This document shows, piece after piece, positions 1 through 6,379 of a DNA stretch of 8,949 nucleotides. Below the pieces are notes generated by a model that saw only the letters and a list, made by a program, of their open reading frames with translations, did no database searches and was not told the origin of the DNA. This DNA is from Clostridia bacterium (GTDB lineage: Bacteria > Bacillota > Clostridia > Oscillospirales > CAG-382): contig JAFQII010000272.1 in the NCBI GenBank assembly GCA_017397605.1, positions 1 through 8,949 on the forward strand, written 5' to 3'. A program made the position numbers and the translations under genes. Numbering within the stretch: the first letter of the stretch is position 1; every line of letters starts with the position of its first letter.

Positions 1-2
1 CT

Positions 3-290
3 GTTCTGGCGTCGCCGCAGGCGTATTTTGATGAGCGAAAGATGCAGGTCGCGCGTTTGGAAGAACGGTTGACCCGCGCTTTGGTTGTTGCGGAAGAGCG
101 CAAAAAACAAAAGCTCAACCTGCAGGCGGAAAAATTGCGTTCGCTCAACCCTCTTGCGATTCTGGAACGCGGCTTTGCGGTCGCGCTGGGGGAGGACGGC
201 TCGGTTGTCCGCGCGCCCGAGGAAGTGGCGGCAGACGAACGCGTCACTTTGCGGCTTGCAAAGGGCGAGATGACCGTCAAACGCGTATAG
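3..290 (+). CDS. xseA: Exodeoxyribonuclease VII large subunit, C-terminal part (5' truncated by window edge)
   Basis: The reading frame is open from the window edge (first full codon at 3) to TAG at 288-290, giving about 95 residues. The segment has the typical XseA ending: a charged coiled-coil helix (VARLEERLTRAL... with many Lys, Glu and Gln), then LRSLNPLAILERGFAVAL, then a small beta-rich tail (G..VVRAPEEV, VTLRLAKGEMTVKRV). In the family the large subunit assembles with several XseB small subunits and degrades single-stranded DNA to short oligonucleotides in the cytoplasm. The N-terminal OB-fold and catalytic core lie outside the window. The usual partner xseB is not found directly downstream; a repeat-filled gap follows and the last base of the stop codon already belongs to the first hairpin. 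Identity rests on the C-terminal motif and is fairly secure. Confidence 0.88.
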   Translation, partial: VLASPQAYFDERKMQVARLEERLTRALVVAEERKKQKLNLQAEKLRSLNPLAILERGFAVALGEDGSVVRAPEEVAADERVTLRLAKGEMTVKRV

Positions 291-453
291 CGACCTGCGG
301 TCGCAGTGATAGGGCTCCCTGCGGTCAGCTCCCTTCGGTCGCAGTGATATTCGCACTTCGGCTTCGCCTTGTGCGAGTGATATACGCACTACGTGCGTGT
401 GATATTTTCGCTGACGCGAAAGTGAAGGTAACAATTTGCTTGACGCAAATTGT
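290..453. repeat. Array of short hairpins separated by GTGATAT linkers
   Basis: Perfect short inverted repeats follow one another. They are 290-295/299-304 (GCGACC, loop TGC), 351-356/371-376 (TCGCAC, with an inner GGC/GCC stem), 384-389/393-398 (ACGCAC, loop TAC), 406-411/416-421 (TTTCGC, loop TGAC) and 431-439/445-453 (ACAATTTGC, loop TTGAC). Between them sits a near-constant linker: AGTGAT 305-310, AGTGATAT 343-350, GTGATAT 377-383, GTGATAT 399-405, and a degenerate GTGA at 422-425. Stem sequences differ while the linker is kept. The part at 311-342 forms no clean stem but holds two 14-base tandem copies (314-327 and 328-341). There is no coding potential. I regard it as an uncharacterised intergenic palindromic repeat; function unknown. 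Confidence 0.85.
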
Positions 454-470
454 AAATTGAATTGTATAAA
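440..470 (+). promoter_or_regulatory. Possible sigma-A-type promoter for hslO-metF-metH
   Basis: TTGACG at 440-445 and TATAAA at 465-470 resemble -35 and -10 boxes, but the 19-base spacing is longer than the preferred 17. The -35 box lies in the loop and right arm of the last hairpin of the GTGATAT array. If used, transcription would start near 477 and the leader would contain the 16-bp inverted repeat at 488-521. This is the only promoter-like pair I saw ahead of hslO; weak evidence. Confidence 0.3.
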
Positions 471-472
471 TA

Positions 473-532
473 GGTTTTTTGAAGATTCTTAAGAAACTTT
501 TTTTCAAAAAAGTTTCTTAAGCCCCCGGAGGG
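473..532 (-). repeat. Two-hairpin-family repeat, copy A (single-hairpin form)
   Basis: A perfect 16-bp inverted repeat (488-503 with 506-521, two-base loop) lies just before the hslO ribosome binding site. Read on the minus strand, the hairpin is followed by GAATCTTCAAAAAACC, which closely matches copy C (GAATCTTCAAAACC). Copy A lacks the second, short hairpin seen in copies B and C. The hairpin is followed by GCCCCC rather than a T tract on the plus strand, so it is not a standard intrinsic terminator for xseA. It would form a long stem in the leader of hslO if transcription starts upstream. Confidence 0.75.
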
Positions 533-536
533 AAAA

Positions 537-1418
537 ATGGCAAGAATCATACGAGCAATGACAAAAGACGGTTCGGCGCGTGCGTTTGCGATCGAGGGAA
601 CCGACATCGTAAACCGCGCCTTTGAAATTCATCACACCGCACCGACAGCGACGGCGGCATTGGGCAGAACCTTGCTTGCGGCTTCGCTGATGGGAAGCAT
701 GCTGGGCGAAAAAGACGATGCGCTGACCTTGCGCTTTGGCGGTGACGGCGACGGCGGAACGATTCTGGCGTCTGCCGATTATATGGGCAATGTACGCGGA
801 CTGATCGGCAACCCCGACTGCGACTACCCCGTGCGCGAGAGCGACGGCAAGCTGGACGTCGCAAGATGCGTGGGCAACGGCTATTTGACCGTTATCCGCG
901 ACGCGGGCGGCGACGTGCCTTATAACGGCACGTGTGAGATCTATTCGGGTGAGATCGCGTCGGACATTGCGTATTATTACGCAACGAGCGAGCAGATTCC
1001 GACCGTGTGCGCGCTGGGCGTGCTGGTCGATACGGATTATACGTGTAAGGTTGCGGGCGGTATCATTGTGCAGTTGCTTCCGTTTGCAGACCCCGAGGTT
1101 GCGGACAGACTGGAGCAAAACGCGGGCAAAATGCCCGCGATCACGAGCGCTTTGCAGGTCGCAAGCCTGGAAGACGTGCTGGCAGGCTATCTCGACGGCA
1201 TCGAGTTTGATCTGTTTGACGAGTTTGACTGCGGTTATGTGTGCGATTGCACGAGGGAGCGCACCGATAGGGCGCTGATCTCGCTGGGCAAAAAACAATT
1301 GCAGGAGCTGATCGCGGAGTCGGATGCCAAACCGTGCGAGCTGACATGCCAGTTCTGCGACAAGATCTATGCATATTCCAAAGAGGAACTGCAAGGCTTG
1401 CTGGATAACGCGACATAA
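537..1418 (+). CDS. hslO: Hsp33 redox-regulated chaperonin
   Basis: This 293-residue protein has normal family length. It is a cytoplasmic holdase chaperone that binds unfolding proteins under oxidative stress. The N-terminal domain has the expected start (ARIIRAMTKDGSARAFAI) and the GNVRGLIGNP region near residues 84-93. The C-terminal redox switch is complete: a CDC motif at residues 236-238 and CQFC at 271-274 supply four cysteines that in the family bind zinc when reduced and form disulfides when oxidised. An extra Cys267 precedes the second pair. The ATG at 537 follows a strong GGAGG (527-531) at close spacing. It is the first gene of a probable operon: metF begins 23 bases after its stop. 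A long inverted repeat at 488-521 lies in its leader. Identification is secure; the link to methionine synthesis is only inferred from position. Confidence 0.95.
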   Translation: MARIIRAMTKDGSARAFAIEGTDIVNRAFEIHHTAPTATAALGRTLLAASLMGSMLGEKDDALTLRFGGDGDGGTILASADYMGNVRGLIGNPDCDYPVRESDGKLDVARCVGNGYLTVIRDAGGDVPYNGTCEIYSGEIASDIAYYYATSEQIPTVCALGVLVDTDYTCKVAGGIIVQLLPFADPEVADRLEQNAGKMPAITSALQVASLEDVLAGYLDGIEFDLFDEFDCGYVCDCTRERTDRALISLGKKQLQELIAESDAKPCELTCQFCDKIYAYSKEELQGLLDNAT

Positions 1419-1423
1419 ACCGA

Positions 1424-1430
1424 GAAAGGA
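1424..1430 (+). promoter_or_regulatory. Ribosome binding site that supports the TTG start of metF
   Basis: GAAAGGA ends 11 bases before the TTG at 1442. An out-of-frame ATG at 1434, only three bases from this site, opens a tiny frame of three codons (ATG TTT GTT) that ends in TGA at 1443-1445, overlapping the TTG start. The site therefore fits TTG 1442 better than the ATG, although stop-and-restart is possible. Confidence 0.5.
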
Positions 1431-1441
1431 CGGATGTTTGT

Positions 1442-2320
1442 TTGAAGATCATCAATATTCTGAAACAAAATACGCTTTCGCTGTCGTTTGAGGTGTTTCC
1501 GCCCAAGACGGACAGTTCGTTTGAGAGTGTCAAGACGGCGACGGAGGAGATCGCAAAACTGCGCCCGTCGTTTATGAGCGTGACCTACGGCGCGGGCGGC
1601 GGCACAAGCAAGTATACGCTGGACATCGCAAAGAACATCAAAACCGCGTACGGCGTTCCGACGCTGGCGCATCTGACCTGCGTTTCGTCTACCAAAGAGA
1701 CGGTACATGAAAAAATCCGGGAGATCACCGATGCGGGCATTGAAAACATCATGGCTCTGCGCGGCGACATTCCTGCGCATTTGATGGACGCGGACAGAAC
1801 CGATTGGGCGTACCACCATGCGGTCGAGCTGGTGCGCGAGCTGAAAGCCGCAAAAAGCGATCTGTGCATCGGCGGCGCCTGCTATCCCGAGGTGCACCCC
1901 GAGAGCGCGTGCCAAAAGGACGACATCCGCTTTTTGAAAGAAAAAGTCGAGGCAGGCTGCGACTTTTTGACCACGCAGATGTTTTTTGACAACAATCTGC
2001 TGTATAACTTTTTGTATAAGATCCGCGAAGCGGGCATTACCGTGCCGATCATTCCGGGCATCATGCCGATTACCAACGCAAACCAGGTGGAGCGCGCGAT
2101 CAAGCTGTCGGGTTCGTTTATGCCGCAGAGATTTAAGAGTCTTGTGGATAAATTCGGGCACGACCCTGCCGCGATGAAGCAGGCGGGCATCGCGTACGCG
2201 ACCGACCAGATCATCGATCTGTACGCAAACGGCATTACCAACGTACACGTGTATTCCATGAACAAGCCCGACGTGGCGGAAAAAATCCAAAACAATTTGT
2301 CAGACATTCTCGGGAAATAA
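1442..2320 (+). CDS. metF: 5,10-methylenetetrahydrofolate reductase
   Basis: This 292-residue TIM-barrel flavoenzyme reduces 5,10-methylene-tetrahydrofolate to 5-methyl-tetrahydrofolate, the methyl donor for methionine synthase. Family signatures appear in order: FEVFPPK (residues 16-22, with Glu17 at the catalytic glutamate position), SVTYGAGGG (46-54), AHLTC, ALRGD, YPEVHPE, DFLTTQMFFD, PIIPGIMPI and, near the end, HVYSMNKPD. The length matches bacterial MetF. The frame starts with TTG at 1442, since no in-frame ATG lies near and the first motif begins about 15 residues in; a GAAAGGA site lies upstream. It follows hslO by 23 bases and its stop is three bases before the metH ATG, so translation is probably coupled. 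The next gene consumes its product directly. Very secure. Confidence 0.96.
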   Translation: MKIINILKQNTLSLSFEVFPPKTDSSFESVKTATEEIAKLRPSFMSVTYGAGGGTSKYTLDIAKNIKTAYGVPTLAHLTCVSSTKETVHEKIREITDAGIENIMALRGDIPAHLMDADRTDWAYHHAVELVRELKAAKSDLCIGGACYPEVHPESACQKDDIRFLKEKVEAGCDFLTTQMFFDNNLLYNFLYKIREAGITVPIIPGIMPITNANQVERAIKLSGSFMPQRFKSLVDKFGHDPAAMKQAGIAYATDQIIDLYANGITNVHVYSMNKPDVAEKIQNNLSDILGK

Positions 2321-2323
2321 ACA

Positions 2324-4708
2324 ATGAGCTTTCTTCAATTTTTGCAAAACAATATCGTCTGCCTTGACGGCGGTATGGGTACGCTGCTGCAGGCAAGGGG
2401 CTTGCAGGCGGGCGAGCATCCCGAGCGGTGGAATCTGTCGCATCCCGACGAGATCACCGCGATTCACCGCGCCTATTTTGACGCGGGGAGCAACGTGGTC
2501 TGCACCAATACCTTTGGCGCAAACACGTTGAAGTTTGCAAAAGAAGAATTGCGGGAGATCGTCCGCGCGGCGGTGCAGAATGCAAGAAACGCCATGACGG
2601 GCGGGAACCAATTTGTCGCGCTGGACATCGGCCCGACGGGCAAATTGCTCAAGCCGCTGGGAGATTTGGATTTTGAGGACGCGGTGGCGGTGTTTGCCGA
2701 AACCGTGCGTCTGGGTGTGGAAAACGGCGTCGACCTCATCTTGATCGAGACGATGAACGATGCTTACGAAACCAAAGCCGCGCTTTTGGCGGCAAAGGAA
2801 AACAGCACTCTGCCCGTGATCGTGACAAACGCTTACGGCGAGGACGGAAAATTGATGACGGGCGCGTCGCCTGCGGCGATGACAGCATTGCTGGAGGGCA
2901 TGGGCGTGTGCGCTTTGGGCGCAAACTGTTCCTTGGGGCCGAATCAGCTTGTCGGCGTGGTTGAGGAACTGCTGGCAAACGCTTCCGTCCCCGTGGTATG
3001 CAAGCCCAACGCGGGGCTGCCCGTGCTGCAGGACGGAGTGACAAGATATGATGTGTCGCCCGAGGCGTTTGCGGACGCGCTCGGCGAGATGGTGCAAAAG
3101 GGCTTGCGCGTGTGCGGCGGCTGCTGCGGCACGACGCCCGACTACATTCGTGCGCTGACGCAAAAAATCAAAGGTGTTTTGCCAAAAGAGATGATAAAAA
3201 AAGAGCTTTCCGTCGTTTCTTCGTATACGCACGCGGTCAGTTTGGGCGGAAAACCGATTCTGATCGGGGAGCGCATCAACCCGACGGGCAAAAAACGGCT
3301 CAAGCAGGCATTGCGCGAGAACGACATGGACTACGTGCTGGGCGAAGCGATCGCGCAGGAAGAGCACGGCGCGGACGTGCTGGACATCAATGTCGGCATG
3401 CCCGAGCTGGACGAAGCGGAGATGTTGGCGCGCGCGGTGACTTCCGTGCAGGCGGTGACAAATTTGCCGTTGCAGATCGACACGGCGGACGTGTGCGCGA
3501 TGGAACGCGCGATGCGTCTGTACAACGGCAAGCCGCTGGTCAATTCCGTCAACGGCAAAGCCGAGAGTATGCACGCGGTGTTTCCGCCGGTCAAAAAATA
3601 CGGCGGTGTCGTCGTTGCGTTGACGCTGGACGAAAACGGCATTCCCGAAACAGCCGCGGGACGGCTTGCGATTGCAAAAAAGATCGTCGAGACCGCAAAA
3701 AGCTACGGCATCGACAAAAAGGACTTGTTGTTTGATCCGCTTGCCATGACGGTGAGCGCGGATAAAAATGCGGCATTGGTCACGCTGGAGTCGTTGCGGC
3801 TGATCCGCGACGAGCTGGGCTGTCATACGTCGCTGGGCGTTTCCAACGTGTCGTTCGGTCTTCCCAACCGCGATGCGGTCAGCAGTACGTTTTTTGCTTT
3901 GGCATTGCAAAACGGTCTGTCGGCGGCAATTATGAATCCGCTGTCTCCCGACATGCGCCGCGTGTATTACAGCTATCTTGCGCTGACGGGGCAGGACGAA
4001 AACTGTGCGTCTTATATTGCCAATGCGGACTCGTTTGCGACTGTTTCGGCAGGTGTGCAGGCAAAGCAAAGCGAAAGCGCGGACCGCACACCGCTGCAAA
4101 ATGCGATCGTCAAGGGGCTTTGCGACCAGGCGGCGAGCCTGACCGATGCGCTTTTGCAGACGCAAAATGCGTTGGATATCATCAATGGGGAGATTATTCC
4201 CGCGCTGGACACGGTCGGTGCAGGGTTTGAAAAAAAGACGGTTTATCTGCCGCAGCTTTTGATGAGTGCCGAGGCGGCAAAAGCGGCGTTTGCGCGCATC
4301 AAGGCGCGTGAAACGCAGAATGCGCCGAGCAAAGCGGACTTTGTGCTGGCGACGGTGCAGGGAGATATCCACGATATCGGCAAAAATATCGTGCGTTTGC
4401 TGTTGGAAAACTACGGCTACAACGTGATCGACTTGGGCAAGGACGTTGCGCCTGACACGGTTTTGCAGGCGGTGGAAGCGCATCACGCGCCGTTTGCGGG
4501 GCTGTCCGCCTTGATGACCACGACCGTACCCGCGATGGAAGAGACGGTGCGGCTGTTGAGAGACAAAGCACCTTACTGCAAGGTCGTCGTCGGCGGTGCC
4601 GTGCTGACGCAGGAATACGCCGACCGCATGGGCGCGCATTTTTACGCAAAAGACGCGATGGAAACGGTGCGTTTTGCGGAGCAAAACGAAAATATGGTGC
4701 AGGCTTAA
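2324..4708 (+). CDS. metH: Cobalamin-dependent methionine synthase, form without reactivation domain
   Basis: The 794-residue protein transfers the methyl group of 5-methyl-tetrahydrofolate through cobalamin to homocysteine. Domains in order: a homocysteine-binding barrel at about 1-285 with LDGGMGT (14-20) and zinc ligands Cys202 (GANCSLGP) and Cys267/Cys268 (GGCCGT); a pterin-binding barrel at about 305-570 with PILIGERINPTG, DVLDINVGMP, LVNSVNGK, FDPLAMTVS and SLGVSNVSFGLPNR; a helical cap at about 590-665; and a cobalamin-binding Rossmann domain at about 670-790 with GDIHDIGKN, where His683 is the expected axial ligand. It ends there: the C-terminal AdoMet-binding reactivation domain of the roughly 1,230-residue E. 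coli type is absent, which is common in Clostridia, where that domain may be encoded separately. No such gene is visible here. The start three bases after metF has only a weak purine site (GGGAAA), consistent with coupling. The stop codon lies inside a hairpin. Confidence 0.96.
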   Translation: MSFLQFLQNNIVCLDGGMGTLLQARGLQAGEHPERWNLSHPDEITAIHRAYFDAGSNVVCTNTFGANTLKFAKEELREIVRAAVQNARNAMTGGNQFVALDIGPTGKLLKPLGDLDFEDAVAVFAETVRLGVENGVDLILIETMNDAYETKAALLAAKENSTLPVIVTNAYGEDGKLMTGASPAAMTALLEGMGVCALGANCSLGPNQLVGVVEELLANASVPVVCKPNAGLPVLQDGVTRYDVSPEAFADALGEMVQKGLRVCGGCCGTTPDYIRALTQKIKGVLPKEMIKKELSVVSSYTHAVSLGGKPILIGERINPTGKKRLKQALRENDMDYVLGEAIAQEEHGADVLDINVGMPELDEAEMLARAVTSVQAVTNLPLQIDTADVCAMERAMRLYNGKPLVNSVNGKAESMHAVFPPVKKYGGVVVALTLDENGIPETAAGRLAIAKKIVETAKSYGIDKKDLLFDPLAMTVSADKNAALVTLESLRLIRDELGCHTSLGVSNVSFGLPNRDAVSSTFFALALQNGLSAAIMNPLSPDMRRVYYSYLALTGQDENCASYIANADSFATVSAGVQAKQSESADRTPLQNAIVKGLCDQAASLTDALLQTQNALDIINGEIIPALDTVGAGFEKKTVYLPQLLMSAEAAKAAFARIKARETQNAPSKADFVLATVQGDIHDIGKNIVRLLLENYGYNVIDLGKDVAPDTVLQAVEAHHAPFAGLSALMTTTVPAMEETVRLLRDKAPYCKVVVGGAVLTQEYADRMGAHFYAKDAMETVRFAEQNENMVQA

Positions 4709-4781
4709 GAGGCTCTGCCTCTTAAGAATCTCCGCCAAGCCCTTTTTGAAAAAAGGGTTTGGAATCCCAAAAACTTTTCTG
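4704..4781 (+). repeat. Two-hairpin repeat, copy B, containing the metH stop codon
   Basis: A short hairpin with 10-bp perfect arms (4704-4713 with 4717-4726, loop TCT) includes the metH TAA at 4706-4708. The linker AATCTCCG follows, then a long hairpin (4735-4747 with 4750-4762, one G-T pair), then GAATCCCAAAAAC. The same order is found in copy C on the other strand. No T tract follows the long hairpin, and a proper terminator follows separately, so termination does not seem to be its main role. Confidence 0.78.
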
Positions 4782-4784
4782 TAA

Positions 4785-4815
4785 AAAAAGGAGCTGATGC
4801 TGTCAGCTCCTTTTT
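4785..4815. terminator. Bidirectional intrinsic terminator between metH and the convergent gene
   Basis: Thirteen-bp perfect arms, AAAAAGGAGCTGA (4785-4797) and TCAGCTCCTTTTT (4803-4815), close a five-base loop. The GC-rich stem is followed by a T run on the plus strand and, because of the A run on the other side, also on the minus strand. It can therefore end both the hslO-metF-metH transcript and the minus-strand transcript whose last gene stops at 4836. Confidence 0.88.
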
Positions 4816-4835
4816 GCGCGCAATCAAATATGTGA

Positions 4836-6344
4836 TTATTCTTCGGGGGACATAAGCTCTCTTGCCTTTTTCATGATCTCTTCGATCTTTTCGTCGGTCA
4901 GATCAAAGACAGAGGTGACGTCCTTTTCGGGAGAGGGGATGCGGTCTTTTTCTTCAAACGTTACCGTCAGATCAAAGTCGGCGCTTTCGACCACCTCGCC
5001 GTCAACCTTGACTTTTTTGAATTCAAAGGTCGCTTTGTCACCCTTGGTGGTATAGTTGCCTTCGATCGAGGTGGTAGAGGTTGTATCGTCGTAGTAGCTT
5101 ACGCTCTTGCGGAGCTTAAAGGTATCTTCCTTGATGTCCAGTCTGAGCGCGTATACCGTGTTGCCGGCAGACAGCTTGTATTCGGTGATGCCTCTTTCTT
5201 CATCGTTGACGGTGTACTTGATCTTGTAACCATAAGCTTGCTTGATCGTAATCTGCTTGGTCTTTTTGATGCCCTTGGAACCGAAGTCGATGCTGATACC
5301 CTCGGAGATCTCGTCCTCATCTTCGATCTCGTCCACGTCATCACCGCTGATGAACCACATCTTTAACAGCTTGGAGGAGGATTTGGGCGTTGCCATGCAG
5401 AGTGCAATAAAAGATTCTTCATCCTCGTCTTCCAGCCCGTCGATCATGTTCGAAAGGGTGGTGTCCACTTCGTCGATCATGTTGTCGTATGCGTCGCGGA
5501 TGTCAAACTCTTCGCCCAGGTTTGCGGAGTATTGCAGAATGTCTGCAAGCTCGGTGTAATACTCGATCACGAGGTCGCGCAGTTTGGAGTCCTCTTTGAT
5601 ATAATCGCGCAACTCCTTGACAATGCTGCGGACGGTTTCGGGCGTGATGATGACATAGACCACGCGGACCTTTTTGCTGCCGTCGGACAGATCGATTTCC
5701 TGCTTGGAGGTCTCAAATCTTGCGTATTTCTTCACCCAGCTGTAGAACTTGTCGGTGTAACGCGTCATGACCTTGAGCACGTCTTTTTCGAGATCCTCGG
5801 GAAGGTCGCTGTCCGCAACCTTGCAGAGCTGCAAAAGAGCCTCATAGGTCTTCTCGTCCAGTGCGTAGGGGCTTTCGCTTTCGGGATGCAGGATGGAGTT
5901 TTTGAGTCCCTCCTCCATCGAGCCGCGCTCAACGCCGTAAGCGCCTTTTAAGATCTCGTCATTGGCGACATAAACGGTATCGTCGGAGAGGTAGATCGAG
6001 CCGGTCAGTCCGAGCTTTTGGCCCTCTTCCTTTGCCTCCAATTGAAGGAGCTGGAGCATGTATTCGTTTTCGTCTGCGTTGAGGAACAGCTTGGCGTTTG
6101 CGTCTACCTTGACGCCGTCGACGTCGCCCTTGTATGCAACGTCAACCGAGCCGCCGGTGAGCAGAGAAAGCATGTAGTCGATTTCTTCTCTTTCGACAAA
6201 ATCCTCTACCGCTCTGCCGAGTACGCGGTCTGCGACTGCGGAGGGCGAATTGTAGATCGCCACGCCGATGATCAGGGCAAGCACCACTGCGGCGGCACAT
6301 CCGATGAAGATCAACTGCTTTTTGTGTTTTTTGCGGGGGAGCAA
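4836..6344 (-). CDS. Membrane-anchored protein of unknown function, large acidic extracytoplasmic part
   Basis: The 502-residue frame begins with a basic stretch (RKKHKKQ, 4-10), one hydrophobic segment at about 11-30 and then a long hydrophilic acidic region. This predicts an N-terminally anchored protein with its bulk outside the cell. The outer part looks beta-rich at about 64-135 (alternating strands such as SVDVAYKGDVDGVKVDANAK), helical at about 165-300, and again beta-rich from about 350, with very acidic runs (EDEDEE 305-310, EDEDE 341-345). It resembles the poorly described single-pass proteins of Clostridia grouped under DUF names; I cannot name the family with confidence. Cys16 after FIG mimics a lipobox, but hydrophobic residues continue beyond it, so a membrane helix is more likely. 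The only plausible initiator is TTG at 6344-6342. It has no adjacent binding site and sits two bases after the T run of the aroQ terminator, so start and expression route are uncertain. Confidence 0.72.
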   Translation of the reverse strand: MLPRKKHKKQLIFIGCAAAVVLALIIGVAIYNSPSAVADRVLGRAVEDFVEREEIDYMLSLLTGGSVDVAYKGDVDGVKVDANAKLFLNADENEYMLQLLQLEAKEEGQKLGLTGSIYLSDDTVYVANDEILKGAYGVERGSMEEGLKNSILHPESESPYALDEKTYEALLQLCKVADSDLPEDLEKDVLKVMTRYTDKFYSWVKKYARFETSKQEIDLSDGSKKVRVVYVIITPETVRSIVKELRDYIKEDSKLRDLVIEYYTELADILQYSANLGEEFDIRDAYDNMIDEVDTTLSNMIDGLEDEDEESFIALCMATPKSSSKLLKMWFISGDDVDEIEDEDEISEGISIDFGSKGIKKTKQITIKQAYGYKIKYTVNDEERGITEYKLSAGNTVYALRLDIKEDTFKLRKSVSYYDDTTSTTSIEGNYTTKGDKATFEFKKVKVDGEVVESADFDLTVTFEEKDRIPSPEKDVTSVFDLTDEKIEEIMKKARELMSPEE

Positions 6345-6346
6345 AC

Positions 6347-6375
6347 AAAAAAGGCTGTTTGAAACAGCCTTTTTT
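6347..6375 (-). terminator. Intrinsic terminator after aroQ
   Basis: Symmetrical arms AAAAAAGGCTGTTT (6347-6360) and AAACAGCCTTTTTT (6362-6375) fold into a stem around TTTGAAA, followed on the minus strand by a T run. It begins four bases past the aroQ stop codon (TAA 6382-6380). The same T run abuts the apparent TTG start of the next gene, so the hairpin may end aroQ transcription, control read-through into the next gene, or both. Confidence 0.82.
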
Positions 6376-6379
6376 ACCT

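Noticed and set aside
290..453. CRISPR-like array.
   Set aside because: The constant part is only about 7 bases, the variable parts are short palindromes of unequal length, and no cas genes are present.
488..521. Intrinsic terminator for xseA.
   Set aside because: The stem is long, but its T run lies inside the hairpin and GCCCCC follows, so there is no terminal T tract on the plus strand.
504..2290. Minus-strand open frames of about 300 codons opposite hslO and metF.
   Set aside because: Both lie opposite secure genes and show only antisense-type composition with no motifs.
2300..4738. An 812-codon open frame on the minus strand across the whole of metH.
   Set aside because: It mirrors metH, which is unmistakable on the plus strand. 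Its product is rich in His, Arg and Gln, as expected from the complement of this codon usage, and has no recognisable domain.
6285..6300. Lipoprotein signal at Cys16 of the 502-residue protein.
   Set aside because: The residue at -3 is Phe and the hydrophobic stretch continues for about 14 residues after the cysteine, which fits a membrane helix better.
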